From assembly GCA_030867875.1 (NCBI GenBank), contig JAOWCC010000936.1:13276095-13340094 (forward strand): DNA of 64,000 bases, given 5' to 3'. Every line of letters starts with the position of its first letter. Within the stretch, counting starts at the first letter, position 1. Under the pieces are notes generated by a model, which saw nothing but the letters and a program-made list of their open reading frames with translations, did no database searches and was not told the origin of the DNA. This DNA comes from Actinernus sp. WN-2022 (lineage: Eukaryota > Cnidaria > Anthozoa > Actiniaria > Actinernidae). This document shows, in pieces, positions 42,951-54,790 of the stretch. The position numbers were made by a program, and so were the translations under genes.

Positions 42951-43800
42951 GTCAACTATCGAGCCGTTCCGAGTATATTCTGTCACCACAAATTTTTGGC
43001 TAAAAGTGATCAAGAGACGTGATAGTTGTTGTCCGCGGAGGCAAACTATCAGGCGTTATTGTTCACAACAAAATTTTGGCGCGCGCTCATTGGCTGAAAG
43101 CGATCACGTGACGTGATAGTTGTCGTCCGCGGATGCAAACTATCAGGTGATAGTGCCCGCTGAGAGCTGAAGACAATTTTGTGATGAACAATAACGACAA
43201 ATAGACTGTGTTTGTCTCGGAACTATCGGCTGATAGTTTCCCTTGGAAATTTGATGTTCTTAAAACTAGCATATAAGCCCTCGAACTTCGTTCTCGGGCT
43301 TATATTTGTTTTAAGAACATCAAATTTCCGCGGGCAACTATCAGCCGATAGTTCCTCGACGGACACATTCTATTTGTATAATAGTGCCCGCTGAGAGCGT
43401 AAAACAATTTTGTGATGAACACTAACGACACATAGACTGTGTTTGTCTCGGAACTATCGGCTGATAGTTTCCTTGGAAATTTGATGTTCTTAAAACTAGC
43501 ATATAATATATTTGTTTTAGGAACATAAACTTTCCGCGGGCAACTATCAACCGATATCTCCTCGACGGACACAGTCTATTTGTATAATAGTGCCGGCTGA
43601 GATCGGAATACAATTTTTACGATGAACAATAACGACAAATAGAGTGTGTCTCGAAACTATCGGCAGATAGTTTCCCTTGGAAATTTGATGTTCTGAAAAC
43701 TAGCAGAAGGAAACTGCGACCTCGAGGCGGTAGTTTACTTGTTATATAAAGAGGCCGACTTCTTTCAACTGGCATCGCTGTTCCTCGACGGACACACTCT
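42951..43800. repeat. Tandem array of nested palindromes
   Basis: Three units starting at about 43151, 43382 and 43591 (periods about 231 and 209 bp), each opening TAGTGCCCGCTGAGAG or similar, with ATGAACAATAACGACAAATAG and an inner palindrome GGAACTATCGGCTGATAGTT. Most units also have an opposed arm TTTTAAGAACATCAAATTTC and AACTATCAGCCGATAGTTCC. The left part 42960-43150 shows degenerate half-units with TGATAGTTGTCGTCCGCGGA. No coding. Confidence 0.75.
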
Positions 43801-44160
43801 ACTTGACATATAATAGTTTAGAGGGGCACTGCAACCCCAAAATCATGAACTTTCTCATGACGAAAGAAAAAAAAATCAAATTAGCAGAGTATGCTTTCCA
43901 GAGATCGATACTGGAGAAAATGTGAGATAACAAAGATTCGACAGGATGAAAATACTGCTTTTAAGAAAAAAATAGAGCTCAAGTTTCTAGAATAAGCTTT
44001 TGTAATCGACTTTAATATTGGCCATCCTCTTTCGAATAAAAATTGAAAAGCATTTCGCTTCTATCTCAGGGTGTTATTTTTTAGGTTTGTTTTAAAGAAC
44101 ACTGTCTTGTAGGTTAAATTTTGTTTAACAGTATCCTTTTAAAAGGTTTTATAAATAGCA
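43801..44160. mobile_element. MITE with AGGGGCACTG ends, possible partial copy
   Basis: AGAGGGGCACTGCAACCCC at the left and a body (AGAGTATGCTTTCCAGA, CCATCCTCTTTCGA, ATCTCAGGGTGTTAT) shared with 45662-46073. The right end is unclear. Confidence 0.6.
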
Positions 44161-45660
44161 ATTTTTAGCTTCTTGAAATGTTATTTTCCATTTCGTTTTT
44201 CTCTGAACCTCTGAATTTCTAACGAGACCTGAAACCTAAAAGTACGTGAAGGGCGAATTAGCCACAACTGTTGACTCATGATCACACCCTTTTTACCTTC
44301 GTGATAAGATCAGTAAAACTCGTCTCGTCTGCAAAACTACCTTTTAATCTCCGCCTTAGTACTTGTTCCATCCTGAAAGTACTTCCAAAGGCATTTAAAC
44401 GCCTTTAAGATGAGAGACATTCGAGTCATACAAAGCATGCAATATTTCATGTTGAATAAGCCCATGTCGAGAGTTCAGAATTTGATAATGGGCATATATT
44501 CTCTTCGTTGACATGCTGAAAGGCATTGAAAACATGCAAAGGTGAAGTGCCCTTTTTCCATTCTTTTATGGAATATGATGGAGTACTTTCAAGAAACGGA
44601 AATAACACCAAAACAACTCCCTAACCGTGTGAACATCTTTAGTTACAGCAGTTGTCACAGTAATGGTAACGTCGCGTAGCTTATGTTACAATAATTAACG
44701 GTATTTCGGAAATAGACCATTAGCCTAAAACAGGAAGATAAACAAAACTAATGGGTTTTACACTTTAAGGATATTCGCGGGGGAGGTTCTCACTTTAAGA
44801 AACTGAACAAAGTATTTTATTAATGTCTTCCAATCCCACTTGAAATGTAGTGCTAAGAAAATAAAACAACTTTACGATAATGTTTCTCGTTTTCGAGGGA
44901 AGAAATTAGAAAAGTAAAAGTTCATTTCATGCATACATATACACTTTATTTGTACACGAGTAAACATCAGTAATAGCATAAAACAATTACAAAATACAGA
45001 GATTGTAAAAAAGTAAAATATGCCTACTGTTTTACATGAATGTCGTGTGTTGAAGTATGATAGTTAAAATAGGGAAGTTAGGTTACAATATTGATAATAT
45101 TTTCTTTAAAATACTTATTTTATCAGTAGTACTCGGCTGCATCTATGTTTGACCTGTTTTATTAATCATTGGATTGGTTTGCTATATTAGAGTGGTTAAA
45201 TATGATTAGGGTATATTAGGGTGGATTAATACTGAAATATACTAACGGACCTGGATAATCAGGAATTTTATACTGTCAGACGAGTCAGTATTGCGTTTCA
45301 AACGCCGAATTTTTCATGTGCCGAATAGATTGCTTTCCGCTTTCTGTAACGAATTTGGCCGGGTAGATTTGGCTCTAAAGAGCAAAACCGACATATTTGG
45401 ATGACATTAGTTCGAAGCTATAAAGATTCCATTCAGTAGTACTCGGCTGCAACACCTGTCTCTTACAAACTTGCCATAATACAGTTTGAGCAATAACATA
45501 ATCTTGAAAAAAGTTACATGATATGAGTCTTTCTATGCTTTTAACCAGAGTACTACTTCAGAGTACTACGAGATTCAGTGGGGAGTCAGAGCCATAGAGA
45601 TACGATAGCGATATCGGCGTGGCCGGTTTTATTACAATATTTAATTAATTTTCTAGTGTT
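44161..45660. other. Intergenic DNA, unassigned
   Basis: No gene recognised. 44930-45060 has a TTTATTTGTACACGAG stretch that may be a LINE 3' tail. CAGTAGTACTCGGCTGCA occurs at 45124 and 45436, a direct repeat about 310 bp apart. Confidence 0.35.
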
Positions 45661-45661
45661 G

Positions 45662-46073
45662 TTATAGGGGCACAGTCAACCCCCAAATGATAAATCTTCT
45701 CATAATAACTACTCACAGTATCAGAGTATGTTTTCCAGGTATACTGGAGAAAATTTGAGACAATTTTGATGAAGTATGGAAAATATTCAAGTAGAAGAAA
45801 AATACCGCTTTTTTAGAAAAAAAATGGAGCAACTTGAAAACCAAGAATAAGCTTTTCTAATCCACTTTAATCTTTGCCATCCTCTATCGAAAAAGTTTGA
45901 AAAGCATATCAGGAATTTCCGACATGGTATCATCGCCCAGAATGGGCCGACTTTGTTTGAGGGACACTTCGAGATTTGGGAATACATTAAGGTCTCTTCA
46001 ACATATATCTCAGGGTGTTATATTTGTTGTTTTGCTTTAAAATAATTCAATACGACTGACAGTGCCCCTTTAC
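45662..46073. mobile_element. TTAA-type MITE, AGGGGCACTGTC ends
   Basis: TTAT then AGGGGCACAGTCAACCCCC at the left; GACTGACAGTGCCCCT then TTAC at the right. A related copy is at 43801. No ORF of note. Confidence 0.72.
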
Positions 46074-46234
46074 AAACGTTCATATCACACAAATGAATTT
46101 CTCGGTTTATTAAGCTTTTAACATCGGCCAACCCTGTTTAGTTCGGATGAAATTAAATGCAGGCTAAAATATTCACTATACTAATGTGTCCTAGTGAGTT
46201 CATTAATTTTGTAACCCATTCCGTGGCGATCATC

Positions 46235-46928
46235 CAAGTTTCAAGCAGAGGAAGCCCAAGCTCTGTTTATGTCTATATTATATATAAGCGTTAGGGTTTG
46301 TATGGGAATTTTTAAATCTAACTTTTCGTTAAATATACTGTAATAAATTGAATAAAGCTTATCTGGTGTCTATGATCTGTGTGTTGGCTGTGTCTGTTTG
46401 CAGTTTCAGCAAATTTGAACGCTTTTTAAAATCCCTTTTCCTGCATACTAAGGGGGTCAAAACAATGGATTTCGAATGGGACCCAATTTTGTCAGGGGAA
46501 ATTGGTGAGTGGCGGGTAATACCCCCTACCCCTTTTTTCAAGGGTGATTTTCTCGCGTTGTAAAATAGAGATACGTGATTTTAATGTAGACACACGTTCT
46601 TCTCTGTCTGTACAATCTAGAAATATATATAGTTGCTCCTTCAATAAGTATTTTATTCAAGAAGATATTTCTGGTAAAAAATCTAGATTTTTCCAAAATA
46701 GGTGGTACTATTGCTTTGACCTCTTCCCTGAAGTACATTTTGTTCTTTAGGACGTAGGGTAAGGGATTTAAAAATCGTCCAAATTCGCAGAAACTGCATA
46801 CAGACACAACCAAGATACAGATCATAGATACCCGGTACGTTTTATTCATTTGTTACAGTTTATTTATTGAACAGCTAGATTTAATAATTTCCATAAACAG
46901 AGCTTGGGCTTCCTGTGGTTTCAAGTGG
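46235..46928. mobile_element. 694-bp foldback element
   Basis: Ends CAAGCAGAGGAAGCCCAAGC and its complement (GCTTGGGCTTCCTGTGG) pair over about 37 bp. Inner arms (46328-46440 and 46756-46860) contain ATGAATAAAGC/ACG frames reading MICVLAVSVCSF and MICILVVSVCSF in opposite directions; this is one arm read twice, not two genes. Confidence 0.78.
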
Positions 46929-47099
46929 AAAGAAGAAGTCAACACTGTGGTCAATACTACGACTCACTCAATCATCACTCACTCAGTCAGTTTCCAAAAA
47001 TAGTTTTTGACTGGAAGAAACGAAGTGTTGTTATGGTAATCTAGAAATAGCATGGCGTAGAACCTCTAGGATGCTTGCCGGCTATTCGATCTGTATATG

Positions 47100-47280
47100 C
47101 ATGGCAACACTGATAAATACGTCCTTCTTTTTCCAGTCATGTTTTTTCCTCGAAAAAAATCAATAACCGGCAATCAGCCTAGAGCATCTTGCAGTGGCGT
47201 AGGAAGGGAGCGGCAACAGAAGGCAGTTGCACCCCCTCTGGCCAGTCCCAGAAGAGAGATTTACAGAAGTCATCAATGAA
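47100..47280. other. Unassigned short interval with a repeat-like block
   Basis: Contains GTTGCACCCCCTCTGGCCAG, resembling common dispersed repeats, but no second copy is in the window. Confidence 0.25.
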
Positions 47281-47289
47281 AATGTCCCA

Positions 47290-47890
47290 GAATTCATCAT
47301 TTTGCTCTTTATTTTACCACAGAGTCTCATCACAATACAAGCTGTGCTCTTCCTGAGAGCCGTACAATAGATAAAACTTAATTACAATTGATAAAAATAT
47401 ATACATCCTCAAGATTTACATATGCATCCTAAAAGTTTACATCCGCAAGATTTACGTACGAAAGAAGAAACTGAGGCTTTAAATGAATGGAGATTACTAC
47501 ATGTTCGAGTAGATTCTGGAAGTGAATTCCATAGTACCGCACCGTTATAGGCTATGATGTTTTAAGGAAATTGGTACTAGGGAGGGGAGTACAACAATTT
47601 ATATGGTTGCCCCGTAGATTGTAGTCATGCTTACTAGTAAACGTTTTGAAATGTCTGCTAAGATAATTTGGGACTAAATCATTGTCTATTTTATACATCA
47701 AAACTGCTTCATGCAGGAACCATCTTTCCCTAAGTGTTTGCCAGTTTAGGTGATTTAGCAGATCTTTCGATCTGACTTCATAGCTGGAATAAGTGATGAT
47801 CCTAACGTAACAGCTCTGTTTTGTAGCTTTTGAAGATTATTTTGAAGTGTAATACCACAATCCCATAGAGCAGAACAATATTCCAAATGT
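47290..47890 (-). mobile_element. LINE 3' end (CR1/Jockey-like)
   Basis: Minus strand from 47890: LEYCSALWDCGITLQNNLQ then KLQNRAV, followed by pieces of the C-terminal domain (NHLNWQTLRE-like, HDYNLRG-like) across frameshifts, then 3' UTR. 5' truncated. A typical dead copy. Confidence 0.75.
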
Positions 47891-48407
47891 TATACTCAGG
47901 TTCTTCGCTTTAGTTTCACTCATTTTTCTTCAATTATTTGAATTAATAACTCACCGAATTTTAAAGCCGGCATGATACACTGTTTCTGTCGTCTGATTAA
48001 AAACTAAGTACTTTGAGCAGATCGAACTAAATTAAATGGGAGTGCACGTACGTAACGTTTATTCGCAAGACTGACTATATATATGATTATGACGAAGGGT
48101 GTTAATTATCATTAGTATATACCACACCAGTGAATATCACTTTTCGCATGCTCTGATTGGCTACTCAAACAGTGAATATGATTTCATATTCACCTCCGAG
48201 CAAAGCAGCGATCATCTCGCGCGACTTTTTGTCCATTTGACAGAAAATAAAATAACTATTTGGTGCTGGCTATTCATCTGCATGGAGTGTGGTATATACT
48301 AAAGCAATTATTCACCTCAATGTTGGTGAATAGATTATTGAAATTAGAAGTTTTGCACTTTTGTTTAGCGGATAAGTATCTAACTATATCTAAATGAAAC
48401 TGGTTAA

Positions 48408-48468
48408 TGGAGGGGCGGGGAATGGGGGAGTTTGGGATGGGGGAGTTTGGGATGGGGGAACTGAATTA
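48408..48468 (+). repeat. G-run tandem repeat, possible G-quadruplex
   Basis: GGGATGGGGGAGTTT repeats two to three times after GGAGGGGCGGGGAATGGG. At least eight runs of three or more G in 55 bp satisfy simple quadruplex rules. Confidence 0.65.
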
Positions 48469-48707
48469 TTTGTTATCTTTTTTAGCTCTGAAAGCCAGCA
48501 ATTGAGAATTGCATCACATTTGTTCTACAGTATTTTGTTCTATAGTCACTAGCATGCCTGGTGTTATATGAATGTATGTTTGCATTAGTAGAAAACATTT
48601 ATAGGAATATAAGTAGTGGAATAAGTTTTTTTTCCCATAAAAGAACATAAATGGACCTACTTTTAATGTATGAAATCAATGTTAGGCAAGTTTAAAAGGT
48701 TATTAGC

Positions 48708-48805
48708 TTGGGATACAGAAAAACGAAAAAACATTACTCCAGGGAAACGTCAGGTGGTCTGAAATGGACACTACAAACAGGCAAGCTGACTAGGTCTATT
48801 GTCTC
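48708..48805. mobile_element. Half copy of CAGCTTGCCTG MITE
   Basis: CAGGTGGTCTGAAATGGACA and ACAGGCAAGCTGACTAGGTC match the right half of 36377-36583. The left half is missing or replaced. Confidence 0.6.
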
Positions 48806-48824
48806 TGATTTACTGAGAATTGTC

Positions 48825-49553
48825 AGGAGCCATAACCAGGAGCGTCCATCTATCGCGGCGTTTTCACAAGTTGCGCTATTTTTAGATTATCTTTCCCGCC
48901 AATTAGTGGGTTGCACCAGTGGCGGAACAAAATATGCCTCATTAGCTACTTTCATTGTTCCAACAACATGGCTGCTACGCTTTAATTTTGTGATTCTATT
49001 CCCTTCAGTGGAATGATTGCAACCCAAGAATAGAGGGAAACCGTTCTAAAAATAACCTAACTTGTGAAAAGACTGTGACATAAGCCTAGTCAGAACTGTC
49101 ACTTATGGCGAACGTGCCTTCTCCTACTCTGCACCGAAACTATGGAACTCACTACCAGATTACAGTAAGTCCTCCACTACTATATCAGCCTTTAAATCTG
49201 CTCTAAAAAACCTTTCTTTTCAAGAGTCTATATAACGCAGTGACAGTAGAGAAGTATTTATATTATGTTATATGTATATATTTTTGTTATATATATATCT
49301 CTACATGTATACATATATGTATATCAGTCTGTGTTTATGTATATACATGTATATTTTACATTACTTCTTATATTTTTTTTATTTTTTTTACAATATAGTT
49401 ATAGTTATTTTTACTATAGTTATTTTTACTAGTTTCTACTTTTTAATATAGTCTTCTCATACTCCATGTAAGCGCATTGAGTTTTTTAAATGCGCCATAA
49501 AAACCTATAATTATTTTTTATTATTAGTATGCGGGATGGACGCTCCTGGTTAT
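48825..49553. mobile_element. MITE with GAGCGT-type ends, copy 2, carrying a LINE fragment
   Basis: Left AGGAGCCATAACCAGGAGCG and right CGCTCCTGGTTATGGGCTCC pair. Between them, 49090-49530 is a LINE 3' end, so the MITE is larger than copy 1 (5834-6133). Confidence 0.7.
49090..49530 (+). mobile_element. LINE 3' end (plus strand)
   Basis: Encodes TYGERAFSYSAPKLWNSLP and SKSSTTISAFKSALKNLSF, the closing part of a CR1/Jockey-like ORF2, followed by an AT-rich 3' UTR and TTATTATTAG end. Truncated and inactive. Confidence 0.74.
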
Positions 49554-50000
49554 GGGCTCCTGTTTTGTGTATCCCAGGAAATCTAGAGAATCAAAGTCGG
49601 ATTGTAATAAGCCCTTTTTCAACTTCTTGGATTTTCTTAGTTATCGTATGCGAGTTAGAATCTACACGACCTCGTGTTTGTCAATTTTGCTGAGTTAGGA
49701 TGGTCATGCATTCGATTTTTTATTTAGCCCAAGGCTATTAAAATTGCTAATTATAGTTAATTTTAGGAAATTAGAATTGTCCGGATATGAGAAAAATGAG
49801 TGTATAGCTTTTTCAATAGCCCTAAGCACAGGTGACACTGGTGACGAATGTTCTAGATATAATATAACATAACATTTCAAACTGTACAATGGCTTGCGGA
49901 AGTGTTCTATTCAAACATTGTTTTTCTGTTTTATATTAATTGTCCTTGAAGGAGTTTATTGCTACAGGGCCTATTATTTAACAAATAAAGAAGCCTTAGC

Positions 50001-50140
50001 CATGTTTTATACTATCATAAAACACGATGGGCATTTGAGAACATGAGAGAAATGTTAAAGCACAAGCCGAAGGCGCGTGCTTTCAACATTTCTAGAGTGT
50101 TCTCAAATGACCAGAGTGTTTTATGATAGTATAAAACATG
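50001..50140. repeat. 140-bp palindrome
   Basis: CATGTTTTATACTATCATAA at the left pairs with TTATGATAGTATAAAACATG at the right, with about 60-bp imperfect arms and a GCACAAGCCGAAGGCGCGTGC loop region. MITE or recombination product. Confidence 0.75.
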
Positions 50141-50477
50141 GATTTAGTTATATACTCTGATAAAACATGGCTTCTTAGCCAATCAGAGCGCGCGTACTAT
50201 CGTATCTATATTATAAAACGCCATATGCTTATACAACGCCAACCTCATTATCTACTAAGAACATATTATTGTTTTACTGTTGGCAGTAGGCTTGCGTAGA
50301 AGAATGTGGAAGGTATCGTTCCTTTTCTTTACTTCACTTTCCATGTTTTTGCTCTCTGGTATATATACGGGATTTTGTGAGAATAAAGACAGAAAAACTT
50401 AATGAATTAAAGCAAGAACCGATAGGTGATCTTGTGATCCCTATAAAATGAGTTTTAGCTGTAGATTAATATTCTGT

Positions 50478-50730
50478 GTTACCACTCGAAGGTGGACGGC
50501 GAACCTCGACAGGCTTAAAGGACGTCTCCGAGGGCCTATCATTTATTGTCCTTATCAGAGGACGTGAAGGTCTAACCATTTGCAGCCCGTGAACGAAATT
50601 GTTTCACAAAGGCAGCACCTTCTACTCAGTTATTTTAAGACCCCAGGGTGTTGGTCCAGCCGAGGGTTTGAGCCGGCAACTTCCCTCCACGACAGACCGG
50701 TGTTTATACCCACTGAGCTAAAAGGTTAAT
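50478..50730 (-). mobile_element. tRNA-derived SINE, family 2, copy 3
   Basis: On the minus strand the head has a near-perfect tRNA A box TTAGCTCAGTGGG and a B box GGCTCAAACCC, then GGGGTCTTAAAATAACTGAG, GGTGCTGCCTTTGTG and CACCTTCGAGTGGTAA. The best preserved head of this family here, but the tRNA fold beyond the boxes was not tested. Confidence 0.78.
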
Positions 50731-50739
50731 TGCTTTAAC

Positions 50740-52690
50740 AACGAACCAGAAATCATTTCAAAACTGCTTCACGGCCACAAATGAGAAATTGTCAGAGTGC
50801 GAGTATTCCCCCAAATTCAGAACTTTAAGGAGACTCACAAGTTTTTTTTCCTCGCCGGGTAACGAAACCTGTAGAAACGAGTTTAAAACGCGCGCGATGA
50901 AATTTCATTTTTGGTGTAGACAAAACTATACCAACCGAAAGAGTGTAAATGTATTCTTGAAACATTCCGTAAAAAAAACCTTTTAATTTTTCTTCTCAGA
51001 TTAAAGATAATGGATACAATTTTCAATGATATTGCTTTGGAGAATAATTTCTCCACATGGTATTTGATTACTTATTTATTCAAATAAAATTAGTTTGTTT
51101 ACGGCTTGGGATTTACACAACTTCATAGTAGTCCTGACCTGACCTCTCTATCGACCGCTCCGTAGACTGGAAGGTCGCGGGAAAGAGAGCCCAGTAGATA
51201 TGCGCATGCTCAAAACTGTCCAATCAGGAGTAAGGTCAAATTCGCGGGAAATATTTTTCTTTGAAGGCTTAAAATGGCCGATTCTCAGTGCAGAATTTGT
51301 CACAACATATGTCCTTCCGCAACAATAACACAAACAAGTTCTTGCTTTAGATTATTTATTGCTTCTCCGCCCTACAGCTGCATGCACAGCGAGAGCATTA
51401 ATACTTTGTATTTACTTACTTAGAAGGTTCAAGTCCACGCATTTCGTTTTTTACTGAGATCAGTCGGCTTCACTGGTGTCAGTACCCCGCGCTCCTTTAG
51501 TTTAGACATTTAGTACGTTTGATTATCCATCAGAGATACGAGTGGAACCCATACGAAAGGAAATAAAGTATGCGACTTGCCAACCCGAGCACTGAAGTTG
51601 ACGAAGACATATTTCCCTTTGCACCGATTAAATGCTTAATAGTTGTTCAACCATTGGTACCATTTATATTTGCACACTTTAAAGGTATGTTTAACCATAG
51701 TTAATAGAGTTGAAACCCGGCAAACTTCAAAAGGGCTAACAAAGGCGCTGCGATTTAGGTTGGAAGGGGTAAGACAAAAGATTGTGCACGATCATAGTTC
51801 ATTAGCGTTCCTTGAACGACTTAACTCACACGTTTCTATTGGCTGATTGATTAACATGTTGGAATTTCTATTGTGTTTTGTGCACGGTAGTGGTTGAAAA
51901 AAGCTAACAAAGACATATAACAAAGAAGGTCCCCGAGTTTCCTAACCATTCCACTCTATTAACTATGGTTTAACAGCATTGAGAACTCGCACTCCGGATA
52001 TGAGCTATGTAGCCAGGCCATTTTACGGTGTGGGCTAGTTACATTTTTGACATGCACATGCCATATCTACTCGACTCTCTTTTCCGCGAAGTCAGGTCTA
52101 AAATGGAATCGGATTTTTTCTCCGTTAGGTTAGCCTCGCGCCTCGCTTTAAATCCAAGATGGCAACCAGGAGAGAAGAGTGAATTAAAGCTTAAACATGT
52201 TTAAAAGCTATCAATTAAGGACATCCCAATAGAATGTTTCGTTTACTATCGTCATCTCTCGCGCGATGGTGTCCCCCACCACTCCCCGAAAAGAAAATTG
52301 ACGTTTAGGAGCCATGATTTATTTGGTTCCAGACTCCCGTCAGCTTGAAGACTCGCATTAAAACTTTCTTATATTCCTCTACTACTTTACCTCTACTAGT
52401 TGTCGATTGATAATTCACATCAAGAGAAAAGCAAGACACTAAGACGTGCAGTTATGAAATTATTCTTCAATCTTTTTTGTTTTACTTTTCCACAACATTG
52501 GGTCGTTCGGGGCTTGTGGGTGTGGGTTTGATTGCCATGATTCGTCTAATCTCGCTTCACTTTCAACCATTGAAAATCAAAATAGCTGGCAAAGGGCACG
52601 TGTTATTGTAGAAGCCAATCTCCCACTCTGTCGCGTAGGATCAGCCCGTAAACTATTCAAAGGTACAATAGTTTCAATGTGGTGGCTTCT
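50740..52690. other. Intergenic DNA, unassigned
   Basis: No gene recognised; AT-rich with short repeat-like patches. Nothing further supported. Confidence 0.35.
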
Positions 52691-52699
52691 GGCATCGGT

Positions 52700-52826
52700 T
52701 TAGAAGGTTTGCATCATCACGTGATGAAAGGCATGTTGGATGGCAGGAACGATGACATGTCTAATTATATTGTTCCTGCCATTCAATTAACATGGCTTCC
52801 GTCACGTGATGGTGCATGCAGACCTG
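52700..52826. mobile_element. Small MITE, copy 2 of the 19285 family
   Basis: GGTTTGCATCATCACGTGAT...GGCATGTTGGATGGC at the left pairs with TGCCATTC...CATGGCTTCCGTCACGTGATGG at the right. Confidence 0.65.
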
Positions 52827-52889
52827 GTAGACACTTGTTTCCCAATCGATTGACATGTGTTCCAGATAAAGGAATATTACACCAAAGTC

Positions 52890-53550
52890 CTTAGTTTTAT
52901 TTCATTTATTGCACAATTTTATACATTTATGTACACATTCGTTTCGTACATTACAAACTAAAGTGATACTTAAAAGGCGTCAGTTTTACGGAAATCACCT
53001 TATTTGATGCCAACATATTAGGCTTTACTAATGCATTGTCACGCTTTACCACCAAGACAAAAGTGAGGCTTGGTGGTGATCACAAAAGCGCGACATCATC
53101 ACACCTAAAGCCTATTGTTTGATGACATTTACATGTACATGTTGTTCCTGAATTTGTATATTTCTCTTTTACAAAATAGTGTGCCTTTTTCAAACCATAA
53201 CTTGTTAATATTTTTGTATGATATGTAACCAATCAATAACACCAATCCTAGGCGAAGTTTCTAAAAAAAAGTTTCAAAACAAAGTGTTGGTTTCTTGCCC
53301 GGTTACACATCATATAATCTTCAAATGCTGCAAAATGTTAGATGATCAAATGATCAAATGTATGAATAATTAAATGCAATGCCAGGTAAAAAACTCGTAC
53401 ACGAGATCAAAACACCTCGAACTAAGTTTACAAAACTCCGCAGCGCGTCGTTTTTCAATTTCAGTTCTCAGTGTTTTGATCTCGTGAACTACTTAATGTT
53501 CACTGGCAAAATGTGATCATTCCCTAAAGCCCGAAAATGGTGTGTCTCAA
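52890..53550. other. Intergenic DNA with possible LINE tail
   Basis: Begins TTTTATTTCATTTATTGCAC, like LINE 3' ends in this window. 53390-53510 has an inverted pair (ACACGAGATCAAAACA / TGTTTTGATCTCGTG). Confidence 0.35.
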
Positions 53551-53552
53551 CT

Positions 53553-53856
53553 TTAAAGGGGCTATGTCATGGTACTGCGCATGTATCGAGTAATCGCTCG
53601 TTTAGTGGCTGTTAATTGAATACAAACAGTTAAACTTCCCTCTCTCAATGCTTGATTGAAAGGATTTTCAATATTTTCCCTGGAGACTGTTTATATTCAC
53701 TGCATGTTTGTTAGTATTTTTTTTTGCATATTTGCTTTCATTTTAAGCATCCGACATGGCCGAGAGATTCGTTAGCTCATATCAAAATAGGTGGAAATAA
53801 CTCTTTCCGGCCCGGAAAAACGAATGTAAAGTCTTACCGTGACACAGCCCCTTTAC
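53553..53856. mobile_element. TTAA-type MITE family A, copy 3 (intact)
   Basis: TTAA then AGGGGCTATGTCATGGTA, right end TACCGTGACACAGCCCCT then TTAC. It is the cleanest copy, and runs through the empty site of MITE B. Confidence 0.83.
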
Positions 53857-54382
53857 CCTATCCTATTTCAAATATGACACAGAGTCGCTCTAACGTCGGG
53901 CTTGATGAATGGGATAAATTTAACTAAATTAGCTCACTATTTAGTTGACGTTAACTAATTAAATTAGTGTCGCAAGACCAACGCTCACATCGAAATCATG
54001 AAAGCTTCACGTAAATTATAGTTGAAAATAAAAGCGTTGCTTCGTACAAACGTGCACTCGACTTATTCAAACCGAAAGTTAACGGCTCCCCCGAATCTGG
54101 GACAGCTGAGTTAGGTCTACGCCGTCAACACAGACGTTGAAGCGACTCTACTAAAAATATAAAACCACACATACGTTTTTAGTGTTGACTAAAAACGTAT
54201 GTAATCAGTAGCTATCTTGGTCTTGATAATAAAGACTGAATTGACCTTTTTTAAGGAACAGAGGTTTTCAGTATATCCTTGTCAGAATTAAGAAAGTTAT
54301 TTACAATTCGAGCAAAATTAAAAGTCCATAAAAATATATCACAATGATCGAGTGCTTAACATCTTATGTAATCATGTTTACC

Positions 54383-54720
54383 AGGATTCATTACCCGGAG
54401 CGTCCATCGGTCATCTATAGGCCATTTTGACGATGCTGCGCGCGCATTGAGAACAATAGAGATGCAATCAAGAAAACAAAAGATTGTCATGCACCATTGA
54501 GTTTTGGCGGGCCACATTCTGGTTTTTAGCGGGCCACATGCTTTTGTTTTCAATGCGTGCGCAACATCGTCAAAATGGCCTATTCGTGATGCAGCGTTTT
54601 ACCAGACCGGGTTATTTCTTAGTTCACTTCTCTCTGTTCGCTTTTATTGCGGCATGTTATCAACACAAGATGCCTCGTTACCTTCTCTTGTTTGGTCTAC
54701 TCACATGGCTGTAACATCAT
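54383..54720. mobile_element. Composite repeat with GAGCGT end and inner foldback
   Basis: Starts CCGGAGCGTCCATCGGTC (the MITE end of 48825), followed by an inner pair GGCCATTTTGACGATGCTGC ... CATCGTCAAAATGGCC. Confidence 0.6.
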
Positions 54721-54790
54721 TAATCAAATGAATTAAATTTACCCAAACGCTTGTGATTGGCTGGCGGGACCGATTTCAGATTTCTATATA

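Noticed and set aside
43087..43613. Several 60-90 residue frames containing LSADSSETNTVY
   Set aside because: Products of the tandem palindrome array; the same DNA is read in several units and both directions.
42951..43800. CRISPR-like array
   Set aside because: Units are 210-230 bp, palindromic and similar throughout, with no unique spacers; the genome is animal-like.
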